DNA of 64,000 nucleotides. Source: Paraprevotella xylaniphila YIT 11841 (GTDB taxonomy: Bacteria > Bacteroidota > Bacteroidia > Bacteroidales > Bacteroidaceae). The notes under the pieces are model-generated. The model saw only the letters and a program-made list of their open reading frames with translations, searched no databases and was not told the DNA's origin. Positions within the stretch are counted from its first letter, which is position 1, and each line of letters begins with the position of its first letter. The translations under genes and the position numbers were made by a program. Positions 45,646 to 54,795 of this stretch are shown here, in pieces. The stretch lies in NCBI RefSeq assembly GCF_000205165.1, contig NZ_GL883865.1:62001-126000 (forward strand), given 5' to 3'.

Positions 45646-47043
45646 ATGAAAAAAACATCATTATTATTATATCTGGCCTTTCCGTTCTGCGGCAGCATTT
45701 CTTTCGCCCAACAGGCACTCACCCCCGAAGTCCTGCAGACCTTGAAAGAGAGCTACTCGCACGACGATGCCCACAAAGCCATCCGGAATGCCGTAAATGC
45801 CAACTCCATCAAAAAGCTTACGGCCAACAGTGAACAGGCGGCTACGCCCGACACGTGGTTCAGCCACAAGGTGAAAAGCTCCGGCATCAGCGACCAGAAA
45901 AGCAGCGGACGTTGCTGGCTGTTTACGGGTACCAACGTGATTCGTGCACAAGTCATGGCCCGCACGGGTATGAAGAATTTCTTTTTTTCGCAGGCCTACA
46001 ACTTCTTCTACGACCAACTGGAAAAGAGCAACCTTTTTCTTCAAGGCATTATCGACACGCGCAAAAAGCCCATCGACGACAAAATGGTGGAATGGTTGTT
46101 CCGTAACCCGCTGAGCGACGGAGGGCAATTCACAGGGGTTTCGGATCTGATTGAGAAATATGGGCTTGTACCCAAAGAGGTCATGGCCGAAACTTACAGC
46201 AGCGACAACACCAATGAATTTTCAGCCCTCTTGAAAAGAAAATTGCGCGAAGACGGCATGTTACTGCGCGAAGCATCCGAGAAGGGCGCCTCCGAAAAGG
46301 AATTGGAACAACAGAAGGTAGACATGATGAAAACGGTTTACCGTATGTTGGTCTATGCCTACGGAGAGCCTCCAACTTCTTTTACTTGGGCACCGAAAAT
46401 CGACGGGAAATATACAGAAAAGCCCAAGACTTACACGCCCCAAAGTTTCTACAAGGAAGTATGCGGCGGAGAAGACTTGAACGCCAATTACGTCATGCTG
46501 ATGAACGACCCTTCACGTCCGTTCAACCAAGTATATGAAATCGATTATGACCGTCACACTTACGACGGACACAACTGGCTGTACATCAACCTGCCTATCG
46601 AAGACATCAAAGAAATGGCTATTGCCAGCCTGAAAGACAGCACCATGATGTACTTCAGTTGCGACGTGGGCAAGTTTCTGGATTCAAAGAAAGGTACGCT
46701 CGACTTGAACAACTACGACTACGGCAGTCTCTTCGGCACGACGTTCGGCATGAACAAGAAACAACGCATCCAGAGCTTCGACAGCGGCAGCACCCACGCC
46801 ATGACGCTGATGGCCGTCGACCTCGACGATAGCGGCAAGCCCAAGAAATGGATGGTGGAAAACAGTTGGGGCAAAGATGCCGGCTATCAGGGCCATCTCA
46901 TCATGACGGACGAGTGGTTCGACGAATACATGTTCCGCGTGGTCGTCAACAAGAAGTACTGCCCGCAAAACGTTCTGGACATGCTGAAACAAAAGCCCGT
47001 CCGTTTGCCGGCATGGGATCCCATGTTCCAAAATGAACAATAA
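45646..47043 (+). CDS. C1 family cysteine peptidase, bleomycin hydrolase / aminopeptidase C type
   Basis: 465 residues. Papain-like peptidase with active-site Cys90 in SSGRCWLFTG, His384 in STHAMTLMAVD and Asn406 in ENSWG. Unlike cytoplasmic PepC it has an N-terminal signal peptide (KTSLLLYLAFPFCGSISFAQ), so it should act in the periplasm, as is usual for Bacteroidales. The family trims N-terminal amino acids from peptides and forms hexamers. 12 nt after the CoA-transferase, 33 nt before ddh. Confidence 0.93.
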   Translation: MKKTSLLLYLAFPFCGSISFAQQALTPEVLQTLKESYSHDDAHKAIRNAVNANSIKKLTANSEQAATPDTWFSHKVKSSGISDQKSSGRCWLFTGTNVIRAQVMARTGMKNFFFSQAYNFFYDQLEKSNLFLQGIIDTRKKPIDDKMVEWLFRNPLSDGGQFTGVSDLIEKYGLVPKEVMAETYSSDNTNEFSALLKRKLREDGMLLREASEKGASEKELEQQKVDMMKTVYRMLVYAYGEPPTSFTWAPKIDGKYTEKPKTYTPQSFYKEVCGGEDLNANYVMLMNDPSRPFNQVYEIDYDRHTYDGHNWLYINLPIEDIKEMAIASLKDSTMMYFSCDVGKFLDSKKGTLDLNNYDYGSLFGTTFGMNKKQRIQSFDSGSTHAMTLMAVDLDDSGKPKKWMVENSWGKDAGYQGHLIMTDEWFDEYMFRVVVNKKYCPQNVLDMLKQKPVRLPAWDPMFQNEQ

Positions 47044-47076
47044 CATACACACGAACTCAATAACAAGACAACGGAA

Positions 47077-47976
47077 ATGAAAAAAATCAGAGCAGCCGTA
47101 GTAGGTTACGGCAACATAGGACACTATGCCTTGCAGGCACTCGAAGCCGCGCCCGACTTCGAAGTGGCAGGTGTCGTACGCCGGAACGGGGCTGAAAACA
47201 AGCCCGAAGAACTGGCCAAGTATAACGTGGTGAAGAACATCCGCGAATTGCAAGACGTAGACGTAGCCATCCTGGCCACGCCAACCCGTAGCGTGGAGAA
47301 ATACGCCAAAGAGATCCTCTCGCTCGGCATCAACACAGTGGACAGTTTCGACATCCACACCCAAATCACTTCCCTTCGCCGCTCGCTCGATGAAAGCGCA
47401 AAAGCGGGAAAAGCCGTATCCGTCATCTCCGCAGGGTGGGATCCGGGTAGCGACTCCGTCGTACGCGCCATGTTACAGGCCATTGCCCCCAAAGGCATCA
47501 CCTACACGAATTTCGGACCGGGCATGAGCATGGGACATACCGTAGCCGTGAAAGCCGTGGAAGGAGTGAAAGCTGCCCTCTCCATGACCATCCCCACCGG
47601 CACGGGCATTCACCGCCGCATGGTATACATAGAGGTAAAGGAAGGATACGAGTTCCAGAAAGTAGCCGCTGCCATTAAAGCTGACCCCTACTTCGTCAAC
47701 GATGAAACCCACGTCATAGAAGTACCTTGTGTAGACGAGTTGTTGGACATGGGACACGGTGTCAACCTGACACGCAAAGGCGTATCTGGAAAGACCCAGA
47801 ACCAGTTGTTCGAATTCAACATGCATATCAACAACCCGGCGCTGACGGGACAAGTATTGGTTTGCGTGGCTCGCGCCTCGATGAAACAACAACCTGGCTG
47901 CTACACGATGATAGAAATACCCGTCATCGACCTGCTGCCGGGCGAGCGTGAAGATTTGATAGCCCATTTGGTTTAA
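47077..47976 (+). CDS. ddh: Meso-diaminopimelate dehydrogenase
   Basis: 299 residues. NADPH-dependent enzyme giving meso-DAP in one step from tetrahydrodipicolinate, for lysine and peptidoglycan. N-terminal Rossmann motif VVGYGNIGHYALQAL, TPTRSVEKYAKEILSLG, DSFDIH, AGWDPGSDSVVRAM and GPGMSMGHTVAVKAVEGV match the family. A perfect terminator hairpin follows. Confidence 0.96.
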   Translation: MKKIRAAVVGYGNIGHYALQALEAAPDFEVAGVVRRNGAENKPEELAKYNVVKNIRELQDVDVAILATPTRSVEKYAKEILSLGINTVDSFDIHTQITSLRRSLDESAKAGKAVSVISAGWDPGSDSVVRAMLQAIAPKGITYTNFGPGMSMGHTVAVKAVEGVKAALSMTIPTGTGIHRRMVYIEVKEGYEFQKVAAAIKADPYFVNDETHVIEVPCVDELLDMGHGVNLTRKGVSGKTQNQLFEFNMHINNPALTGQVLVCVARASMKQQPGCYTMIEIPVIDLLPGEREDLIAHLV

Positions 47977-48013
47977 CCGCTCCCTGCGTATCCGGTCGTT
48001 TAAGACTTAAAAC

Positions 48014-48050
48014 AAAGTAAAAAGAGGCCGAAAAAGCCTCTTTTTACTTT
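48014..48050 (+). terminator. Rho-independent terminator after ddh
   Basis: Perfect 15-bp stem, arms 48014-48028 and 48036-48050 (inner AGAGGC/GCCTCT), loop CGAAAAA; the right arm contains a TTTTT run. Confidence 0.9.
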
Positions 48051-48089
48051 TAATAACATAAAAACAGAATGAACTTCCACTTTTATATG

Positions 48090-48097
48090 TACCTTTG
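48090..48097 (+). promoter_or_regulatory. Putative -7 element of the first OmpA gene (TACCTTTG)
   Basis: TACCTTTG fits TAnnTTTG, 47 nt before the start codon; no exact -33 motif is visible. Confidence 0.55.
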
Positions 48098-48143
48098 GGA
48101 TAGGTTATAAATAACATATTTATTAATTTTCAATTAAACAATT

Positions 48144-49277
48144 ATGAAAAAGTCTCTACTGTTATTAGCGGGTGTATTAGGTATAAGTAGCCTGAACGCC
48201 CAAACGACTGAGGAACAAACTACAAAGTTCCGTGACAATTGGTCAATTGGTTTGAATGGTGGTATTGTGACTCCGCTCAGCCATAGTGCATTCTTCAAGA
48301 ATGCCCGTGCCACCGTGGGTATTGATCTCAACAAGCAACTCTCTCCGATTTATGGCTTGACATTTGAAAACATGTGGAGCATCAACACGTTCGAGAGCAG
48401 TGCAGCTTTTGATGCAAGCAATCTGATGTTGTTGCACCGCATCAATTTAAATAATGTGTTCTGCCGTTACAAAGGCAAACCTAGCCTGTTTGAAGTTGAA
48501 GCATTGGCCGGTTTCGGTTGGTTGCACGTAAACGACGCATATTACGGAGAAGACGGGGACAAGGACGGCAACTGGCTTTCTTCAAAAGTAGGCTTGAACC
48601 TCAACTTCAATTTAGGTGAAAAGAAAGCATGGACCATAGCAGTAAAACCGGCTATATTGTGGAATGTAACCCAGTTTGGAAAAGACAACATCAACTTCCA
48701 TTCCGACCAAGCTGCTTGGGAAATCACAGCAGGCGTAGTGTACCACTTCAAGAACAGCAACGGCAAGCACTACTATTCCAATGGTTGCAGCCATGCAGAC
48801 CAGATTGCAGCCCTGAACGCCACCATCAGTTCGATGGAAGCTGAAGCTGCAGGCAAGGACCGTGCATTGCAGAACGCACAAAAAACCATCAACGACTTAC
48901 AGAAGGATTTGAATGACTGCAAGAACAAGAAGGTGCCAACCACGGCTACGCAGACTGTAGAAAAGAACGAATACGTAGTCATCTTCCGTCAGAGCAGCAG
49001 CAAAGTAGACGCGCTCCAGATGCCGAATATCGACCGTTTGGCAAGCTATTTGAAGAAGAACAGCAACGCCAAAGTCACCATCTCAGGATACGCTTCACCG
49101 GAAGGCAACGCCAAGTTCAACCAGAAGCTGTCTGAAAAACGTGCGGAAGCCGTGAAGAACATTTTGGTGAAAGAATACGGCATCAGCGCCAACAGAATCG
49201 AAACCCAAGGTAAGGGAGTGGGCAGCATATTCGGTAAACCGGCTTATAACCGTGCAAGCATCTGCGTGACCGAATAA
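48144..49277 (+). CDS. OmpA family outer-membrane porin (first of a tandem pair)
   Basis: 377 residues. Signal peptide MKKSLLLLAGVLGISSLNAQ; residues ~25-215 look like an 8-strand beta-barrel (alternating hydrophobics, DNWSIGLNGGIVTPLSH, VEALAGFGWLHV). A coiled coil follows at ~218-260 (LNATISSMEAEAAGKDRAL, INDLQKDLNDCKNK), and a peptidoglycan-binding OmpA domain at ~275-377 with ISGYASPEGNAKFNQKLS and EKRAEAVKNIL. It likely anchors the outer membrane to peptidoglycan. Paralogue of the next gene, but each has its own promoter and terminator. Confidence 0.93.
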   Translation: MKKSLLLLAGVLGISSLNAQTTEEQTTKFRDNWSIGLNGGIVTPLSHSAFFKNARATVGIDLNKQLSPIYGLTFENMWSINTFESSAAFDASNLMLLHRINLNNVFCRYKGKPSLFEVEALAGFGWLHVNDAYYGEDGDKDGNWLSSKVGLNLNFNLGEKKAWTIAVKPAILWNVTQFGKDNINFHSDQAAWEITAGVVYHFKNSNGKHYYSNGCSHADQIAALNATISSMEAEAAGKDRALQNAQKTINDLQKDLNDCKNKKVPTTATQTVEKNEYVVIFRQSSSKVDALQMPNIDRLASYLKKNSNAKVTISGYASPEGNAKFNQKLSEKRAEAVKNILVKEYGISANRIETQGKGVGSIFGKPAYNRASICVTE

Positions 49278-49306
49278 TCATACAACAATCTTTAATTAAA
49301 TCACAA

Positions 49307-49340
49307 AAAGAGGGCGACCTTTGGGCCGCCCTCTCTTTAT
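49307..49340 (+). terminator. Rho-independent terminator after the first OmpA gene
   Basis: AGAGGGCG (49309-49316) pairs with CGCCCTCT (49327-49334) around a loop ACCTTTGGGC, followed by CTTTATTT. Confidence 0.88.
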
Positions 49341-49383
49341 TTACTAAAAAAGGTTACTTCCTAAAAAATATTACCATTATTAT

Positions 49384-49414
49384 TTTGAAACTGATATAAA
49401 TTACCTTATATTTG
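49384..49414 (+). promoter_or_regulatory. Promoter of the second OmpA gene
   Basis: TTTG at 49384-49387, 19-nt spacer, TATATTTG at 49407-49414; full Bacteroides consensus, 26 nt before the start codon. Confidence 0.82.
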
Positions 49415-49439
49415 TGATGTATTACTAAACAAATAAATT

Positions 49440-50624
49440 ATGAAAAAGTCTTTAATTGTAGTTATATTAAGCGCTTTCAGTATAAGCGGCTTAAATGCCC
49501 AAGATTATAATTTGGGTGGAAACAAATTTGGTGACAACTGGTCAATAGGCCTGAACGGTGGTATAGCCACTCCCCTCACCCATAGTACATTTTTTAAAAA
49601 CTCTCGTGCAGTCATCGGTCTTGACATTAATAAACAGTTAAGCCCCATTTACGGTTTGACATTGGAAAGCAACTGGAGCATTAATACCCAAAGCCGAATG
49701 GCCGCCCAAAAGAGCGGTACGGCATTCGACGCCTTCAACCTGATGTTGTTGAATCGGCTCAACCTAAACAACATGTTTGCAGGATACAACGGTCAGCCAC
49801 GCCTGTTCGAAGTAGAAGCCGTAGGCGGATTTGGTTGGTTACGCCTGAACGATTTCTATGAGACAGGCGAAGGTGCCAACCACTTGGCATCAAAAGCCGG
49901 AGTAAACTTCAATTTCAATTTGGGAGAAAAGAAAGCATGGACCGTAGCCATCAAACCGGCTATCCTATGGGATATGAGCATGTGGGATGCCGACAGGGCT
50001 CACTCCCACCCCAATTTCAATGCCAATTATGCCAACTGGGAAATTACAGCCGGAGTGGTTTATCACTTCAAGAACAGCAACGGCAAGCATCACATGACAA
50101 AGGTAAGAGCCTACGACGCATCGGAAGTCAGCGCACTGAACGCTACCATCAACAACTTGCGTCAGGACGTAAGCTCCAAGGATGAAAGCATGAGAAATAC
50201 GGCTAACCGACTCCGCAACGAGGAACAGAAATCTGCCGATTTGGAACGTGCACTGCAAGAATGCCGCAACCAAGGCCCGAAAGTGATTACGAACAACAAG
50301 AAAACATTGGAGTCTGTCGTAACATTCCGTCAAGGCAAGATCGTCATCGACGCGTCACAGCAACCCAACGTAGAACGTATCGCCACTTATCTGAAGAACC
50401 ATAAAGAAGCTAAGGTGAACATCTTAGGATATGCTTCTCCTGAAGGAAGTGCCGAAGTGAACGAACGTATCGCCAACCAACGTGCGGAAGCCGTGAAGAA
50501 TATGTTGGTGAACAAATACAGAATCGACGTTCGCCGTATTACAGCTAAGGGACAAGGCGTAGGCTACATGTTCGAGGAACCGGATTGGAACCGCGTCAGC
50601 ATCTGTACGATTGTTGAAGATTAA
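49440..50624 (+). CDS. OmpA family outer-membrane porin (second of a tandem pair)
   Basis: 394 residues, clearly related to the preceding porin over its whole length: signal peptide (MKKSLIVVILSAFSISGLNA), barrel with DNWSIGLNGGIATPLTHSTFFKNSRA, coiled-coil (SALNATINNLRQDVSSKDESM, longer than in the first copy), and OmpA domain (ILGYASPEGSAEVNE, NQRAEAVKNMLVNKY). The main differences are in barrel loops and the coiled-coil length. It arose by tandem duplication; separate promoters and terminators allow independent expression. Confidence 0.93.
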   Translation: MKKSLIVVILSAFSISGLNAQDYNLGGNKFGDNWSIGLNGGIATPLTHSTFFKNSRAVIGLDINKQLSPIYGLTLESNWSINTQSRMAAQKSGTAFDAFNLMLLNRLNLNNMFAGYNGQPRLFEVEAVGGFGWLRLNDFYETGEGANHLASKAGVNFNFNLGEKKAWTVAIKPAILWDMSMWDADRAHSHPNFNANYANWEITAGVVYHFKNSNGKHHMTKVRAYDASEVSALNATINNLRQDVSSKDESMRNTANRLRNEEQKSADLERALQECRNQGPKVITNNKKTLESVVTFRQGKIVIDASQQPNVERIATYLKNHKEAKVNILGYASPEGSAEVNERIANQRAEAVKNMLVNKYRIDVRRITAKGQGVGYMFEEPDWNRVSICTIVED

Positions 50625-50643
50625 TCATCATTAGACTGATATA

Positions 50644-50677
50644 AAAAAGGCCGCTTTTCGCAAGCGGTCTTTTTTTA
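50644..50677 (+). terminator. Rho-independent terminator after the second OmpA gene
   Basis: CCGCTT and AAGCGG pair around TTCGC, extended by AAAAAG/CTTTTT flanks and a run of seven T residues. Confidence 0.88.
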
Positions 50678-50760
50678 TACCCTTTATCGTTTGGGAATCC
50701 TAAAACACTGTGATTCTGCAATCTACATATTACTCCATCAGGCTCCTCGTTTTAACATTT

Positions 50761-50850
50761 TTTTCTCAGCCAAACGATTTTTCAATCTCATGAGATTGAT
50801 TTTTCATTCTGCGCCAAACGATTTCCCGTTTGCCTCATATCGGCAGAACA
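50761..50850 (+). repeat. Intergenic palindromic repeat, copy 3
   Basis: TTTTCTCAGCCAAACGA, then TTTTTCAATCTCATGAGATT with palindromic core CAATCTC-AT-GAGATTG, then ATTCTGCGCCAAACG, ATTTCC and CGTTTGCC, ending in a diverged GGCAGAAC. The last hairpin arm carries an insertion relative to copy 1. It lies between the convergent ompA and menE genes; the remaining gap sequence shows nothing else. Confidence 0.85.
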
Positions 50851-50913
50851 CCTTCGGCAAAGGCATTTGTTCTCCTGCAAAAACCGCCCCTTTTGTCAAG
50901 ATTATAAAAAGCA

Positions 50914-52017
50914 TCAACGGACAGCCCCTGCTCCAAGAGCCAACTCCCGGCAAGCCTTACGATTCACCTTACCATTTCCCGCCACCGGTACGGTCTCCAC
51001 GCGCAAAATATGCCGGGGAACATGGTAACGAGGCAGAAAAGCCTTCATCGCACTAAACAAATCGGCATCATCCATCGGGAAATCACGTACCAACAACAAC
51101 ACCAAAGCCTCGCCCAACTGCCGGTCCGGCACGGAAGTCAAAGCAAAAGGCACGCTGATAAGCTCCTTCAGCCGATGCTCTTCCTCCTCTATCTGGATTT
51201 TTACGCCCCCGCTGTTTACCACATTATCCGCACGCCCCACAATCATGAACGTGCCGTCGTCATACAAACGCGCCACGTCGTTCGTCTCCAAATCGGAAAC
51301 ACACAATTCCGGTGCATGAATCACCAACGTCCCCCGGGCGGACAGCGACAAACTTACCCCCTCGAAAGGACGATAACCTGCCGAAGCCTCCGGCCCGTTA
51401 AGCGGACGCAAAGCGACATGCGACAATGTCTCCGTCATGCCGTAAGTGGAATACACCCGGCAGGGCAAGTACTCCAAACGCCGTTCCAAAGCCTCGTCCA
51501 CCGCTCCGCCCCCCACGATGACACAACGAACACGTGCCAGACGCTCCCGCTCGTCCGCCTGCCCCAACGTGTTGTAAAGTTGCATCGGCACGACAGACAG
51601 GAAATCCACCCGCTCCTCCATGTCGGCCAACGGATGCCCCGACGGACGACGAACCCATAGATGCAGCCCGGCCACCAAGGCACGCACGACCATCATCTTA
51701 GCCCCGATATACTTCAAGTCCATGCACAGCAAAGCCGTGTCGCCCGGGCGCAAGCCGAGGAACTCACACGTCCGAACGGCACTACGCATCATCCGCTCTT
51801 TTTCCACTCTCATCCGCTTGGGGACACCGGTGGAACCGGAAGTCTGCACTTCCACCGTAGACGCAGGCGAGAACCATTCCGCCAGAAAGGCATAAACGGC
51901 CCGCAAAGCCTCATCTTCCTCTTCAACGGACAACGCGGCCAGTTCGTGCAAGTCTGCCGCCGAGAAACGCCGCCCCTCCACGCCGACATGCTGCCGTTCA
52001 ATCTCCGTCTGCCACAT
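50914..52017 (-). CDS. menE: o-Succinylbenzoate--CoA ligase
   Basis: 367 residues. ANL-family enzyme that activates o-succinylbenzoate with CoA for menaquinone synthesis. Motifs: VQTSGSTGVPKRM (AMP-binding P-loop), YSTYGMTETLSHVAL, and the C-terminal domain with VGRADNVVNSGGVKIQ and the catalytic Lys in GNGKVNRKA. Start ATG 52017 (MWQTEIERQH) is chosen; in-frame codons upstream belong to menC, whose stop it overlaps by 20 nt, so the two are coupled. Confidence 0.94.
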   Translation of the reverse strand: MWQTEIERQHVGVEGRRFSAADLHELAALSVEEEDEALRAVYAFLAEWFSPASTVEVQTSGSTGVPKRMRVEKERMMRSAVRTCEFLGLRPGDTALLCMDLKYIGAKMMVVRALVAGLHLWVRRPSGHPLADMEERVDFLSVVPMQLYNTLGQADERERLARVRCVIVGGGAVDEALERRLEYLPCRVYSTYGMTETLSHVALRPLNGPEASAGYRPFEGVSLSLSARGTLVIHAPELCVSDLETNDVARLYDDGTFMIVGRADNVVNSGGVKIQIEEEEHRLKELISVPFALTSVPDRQLGEALVLLLVRDFPMDDADLFSAMKAFLPRYHVPRHILRVETVPVAGNGKVNRKACRELALGAGAVR

Positions 52018-53032
52018 ACCACAAACAATCTTTCCGGATTTCCAACGGCATCGGTACGTTGTCAGTGAACAACATTCCCGTGCCCAATCCCTGCGGCATC
52101 CGGGTGTGCCATGTGGCACACCATTGCGCAATGGCATTCAAGCCTACGTTCGACTCCAGTGCCGAGGTAATCCACCATCCGACGTTCCTCTTTTCCGCCT
52201 CTTCTATCCACTCCCGGCAACCGGAGAACCCGCCATGCAACGAGGGTTTCAGCACGATATACTGCGGATGGAGCGCGTCCAACAGCCTCCGCTTCGCTTC
52301 AAGGCTGCAATGTCCTATCAGCTCCTCGTCGAAAGCGACGGGCAAGGGCGAAACCGACACCAGTCCGGCCATTTCGTCCCATTGCCCGGCCCGTATGGGC
52401 TGCTCGATGGAATGCAAATCAAGTTCGGCCAACCGTTTCAGCTTGTCCAAGGCTTCAGCAGGAGCAAAAGCCCCGTTGGCATCCACCCGGAGTTCCACCT
52501 CACGAGCCGGGAAATGCCGCCGGATGAAACGCAACAAGTCCAATTCCTCCTCGAAACCGATGGCACCGATTTTCAACTTGACACAACGGAAACCGGCTTC
52601 CAACTTCTCCCTGATTTGCCTGTACATGGCGTCATGGTCGCCCATCCATATCAACCCGTTGATGCAGATGCCCTCTTCACCGCGCGAAAAGGATGTATCC
52701 CACAAGGCATACGTCCCTTGTCCGAAATGGCGCAAAGCCGTCTCCACCCCGAACAGCATGGAGGGGTATTCCCTCCACCGCTCCATATCGACCTGCCCCG
52801 TACGGGCCACCTCCGCACATATCCCGCGCAACACGCTTTCGTAATCCGGCAAGTCATCCACACTCAACTGTGGCAAGGGAGCGCATTCGCCCCATCCCTC
52901 ACGTCCCGGACAGGCAGCGGATGACACCCTGACGTACCACGACCGCCGCTCCGTGTACACTCCCCTTGACGTACCCGCCGGCTTTTTAAAATGAAAAAGC
53001 CGAGGGAAAACATCTATCTTATAATCTATCAT
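51998..53032 (-). CDS. menC: o-Succinylbenzoate synthase
   Basis: 344 residues, enolase superfamily. It dehydrates SHCHC to o-succinylbenzoate. Active-site pattern: VKLKIGA (KxK), VDANGAF (Asp), SIEQPI (Glu), AFDEELIG (Asp) and VLKPSLHGGF (Lys). FHFKKPAGTSRGVYTERRSW at the N terminus fits Bacteroidales MenC. ATG 53032 (MIDYKIDVF) is preferred; ATG 53038 and 53077 are in frame. In relatives menC directly follows menB; here 8.5 kb separates them. Confidence 0.93.
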   Translation of the reverse strand: MIDYKIDVFPRLFHFKKPAGTSRGVYTERRSWYVRVSSAACPGREGWGECAPLPQLSVDDLPDYESVLRGICAEVARTGQVDMERWREYPSMLFGVETALRHFGQGTYALWDTSFSRGEEGICINGLIWMGDHDAMYRQIREKLEAGFRCVKLKIGAIGFEEELDLLRFIRRHFPAREVELRVDANGAFAPAEALDKLKRLAELDLHSIEQPIRAGQWDEMAGLVSVSPLPVAFDEELIGHCSLEAKRRLLDALHPQYIVLKPSLHGGFSGCREWIEEAEKRNVGWWITSALESNVGLNAIAQWCATWHTRMPQGLGTGMLFTDNVPMPLEIRKDCLWYVADGD

Positions 53033-53114
53033 TCCCATTCTATCCTCAATGTCACTGCATGCACCGTACATTCCCACATACGGAAACCCACCTGCAGCAT
53101 ATCACTTTAGGGTG

Positions 53115-53122
53115 CAAACTTA
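53115..53122 (-). promoter_or_regulatory. Putative -7 element of menC-menE (TAAGTTTG)
   Basis: CAAACTTA on the + strand reads TAAGTTTG on the - strand, ~83 nt before the menC start. No clear -33. It would let menC-menE be transcribed independently of menD-menB. Confidence 0.5.
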
Positions 53123-53233
53123 GAAAAAATCTTCGGATAATCATGCTTCCACCTTAAAAAACACAATCTTCCGCGACCGACGGGAATAAAAGTAACAGAC
53201 TTTACACACTCTCCCAGGCACGAAAGGAATGAC

Positions 53234-53704
53234 TCACTCCAATTTCTGGAAAGTAAACAGCAAACCATCCACCCGTAATTCACCATTAACTAATGTACCA
53301 ATGGTACCATCCGTGATATACACCTTATTGCCATCAAGCACATAAGTGTAAGTCCTCACATTTTCCGCCACGAAAGACACCGTCTTTCCTGAAACAGTTT
53401 CCGTATGAAACGCAGCGGACTTATGGCCTATGTAGCAATTCGTCGTAAAACTTTCTACGGTATTAGCATTCAGGAAACGGTATGAAACGGCTCCTCCTGT
53501 AAAACCGTCTTCATCGGCATTGTCTTCTTCCACCGCTTCTCTCGCCATATCACGGAGGTCTGTCAACGGCAACCAATACCCCATGATGCCTCCGCCACCT
53601 GCCTCGTCATCGTCCTTATCGCAAGAAGAAAAAAACACCAACCCCAACAACAGGCACAGCATGAATCCCGGCAACTGCCATAATTTGAAACTTTTCATAT
53701 CCAT
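53234..53704 (-). CDS. Lipoprotein of unknown function
   Basis: 156 residues. Lipoprotein signal with lipobox FFSSC (Cys29), followed by DKDDDEAGGGG, a typical surface-export-like acidic stretch of Bacteroides lipoproteins. The rest is predicted beta-rich (VSYRFLNANTVESFTTNCYIG, YTYVLDGNKVYITDGTIGTL, then LLFTFQKLE), resembling lipocalin-like or DUF-type calyx proteins; no domain is firmly recognised. It follows the next lipoprotein gene by 21 nt, probably in one transcript. Confidence 0.8.
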   Translation of the reverse strand: MDMKSFKLWQLPGFMLCLLLGLVFFSSCDKDDDEAGGGGIMGYWLPLTDLRDMAREAVEEDNADEDGFTGGAVSYRFLNANTVESFTTNCYIGHKSAAFHTETVSGKTVSFVAENVRTYTYVLDGNKVYITDGTIGTLVNGELRVDGLLFTFQKLE

Positions 53705-53725
53705 CGCATTTTATCTTTTAATTAA

Positions 53726-54754
53726 TCATTTATCGGCCACCGGGCGTATGGCTCCCCCTAGACAACAGTCCATCCCGTCTGTCGGTCCAGGATCACCACC
53801 TTGGAATCCCAATCCATAAACCAGTAGACTACCATAAGAATACTGCTCAAACGTCCCTGTCCAATAAACGCTAAGCCCATTGGTAAGGACTTCTGACCCT
53901 ATCCGTCGTCCACACGAGGGGAAAAAGAGCTTGTTCCCGTTGGGAGCAATGAACAGCAGCCCTTCCACATTATTATACAGAACCGTTTTCACGAGACAAT
54001 CTTCCACCAAGTCATCCATTTCTTTCCGCGTGGGCATGCGCAAGCGGCCTTGCGATTTCACGTAAGCAATGTCCAACTCCGTACCGCTTATCTCCTTCGG
54101 AGGATTCACCCCGGCATAATACTCATAACATCCGGGAGCAGGCACATAAAAGTCATAAGTATCAATAATCCCTTGGTACTTGACAGTTCCCGTAGGATCG
54201 CCCCATCCGCACAAAACGCCGGTCTGCTCCGGTGAAGACGCATCCCAATTACACGAGGCCCATTTCACCCGACCTCCCATGTCTACCAGTTCGCCAACCG
54301 TAGGCACATCGATACCATCGTCAGCAGGCTTCATCGTGAATGTTTTCGTATTGCCATATTCATAAGCCCCGTCTTTCTCAAAATATGCCCTGTAATAATA
54401 GGTCGTATTCGGTGTCAAACCTTCCAGAGTCGTTTTGAAATCTCCTGTCTCCGACATACCAACCTGTACTTTCACCACTCCTTCATTGCCGGCTTCCGGT
54501 GATTTCGATGTCCCGTAAACAAAACCAAAAGCATACACCTCAGGCACTTTCCCGGTTATGGAGCACGTCCCGGAAACCTCCACAGTGGTGGAAGACAATC
54601 CCGAATACGGTTGCGTCAGGATGGTCACGGAATACGCATCCTTGTCACCGTTGCCGCCGCCCGTCCCACCGTTATCATCGTCGCTACACGATACAAAAAA
54701 CATCATGCCCAAAATCCACATCCAAACCGGACATTTAAAACATAACTTTTTCAT
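53726..54754 (-). CDS. Lipoprotein with Fn3-like domain and FISUMP-like C-terminal region
   Basis: 342 residues. Lipobox FFVSC (Cys23), then an acidic/Gly linker (SDDDNGGTGGGNGDKD). Residues ~42-145 form an Fn3-like domain with the repeated Bacteroidetes pattern GLTPNTTYYYRAYFEKDG. The C-terminal part has VDMGGRVKWASCNW, RLRMPTRKEMDDLVEDC and GLLFIAPNGNKLFFPSCGRR, resembling the Fibrobacter succinogenes major paralogous domain found in surface lipoproteins. Probably surface-exposed; no enzymatic role seen. Confidence 0.82.
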   Translation of the reverse strand: MKKLCFKCPVWMWILGMMFFVSCSDDDNGGTGGGNGDKDAYSVTILTQPYSGLSSTTVEVSGTCSITGKVPEVYAFGFVYGTSKSPEAGNEGVVKVQVGMSETGDFKTTLEGLTPNTTYYYRAYFEKDGAYEYGNTKTFTMKPADDGIDVPTVGELVDMGGRVKWASCNWDASSPEQTGVLCGWGDPTGTVKYQGIIDTYDFYVPAPGCYEYYAGVNPPKEISGTELDIAYVKSQGRLRMPTRKEMDDLVEDCLVKTVLYNNVEGLLFIAPNGNKLFFPSCGRRIGSEVLTNGLSVYWTGTFEQYSYGSLLVYGLGFQGGDPGPTDGMDCCLGGAIRPVADK

Positions 54755-54795
54755 TTTTTTTAATTTAATGTTGTTCTCGAATTCAGTTTACCATG

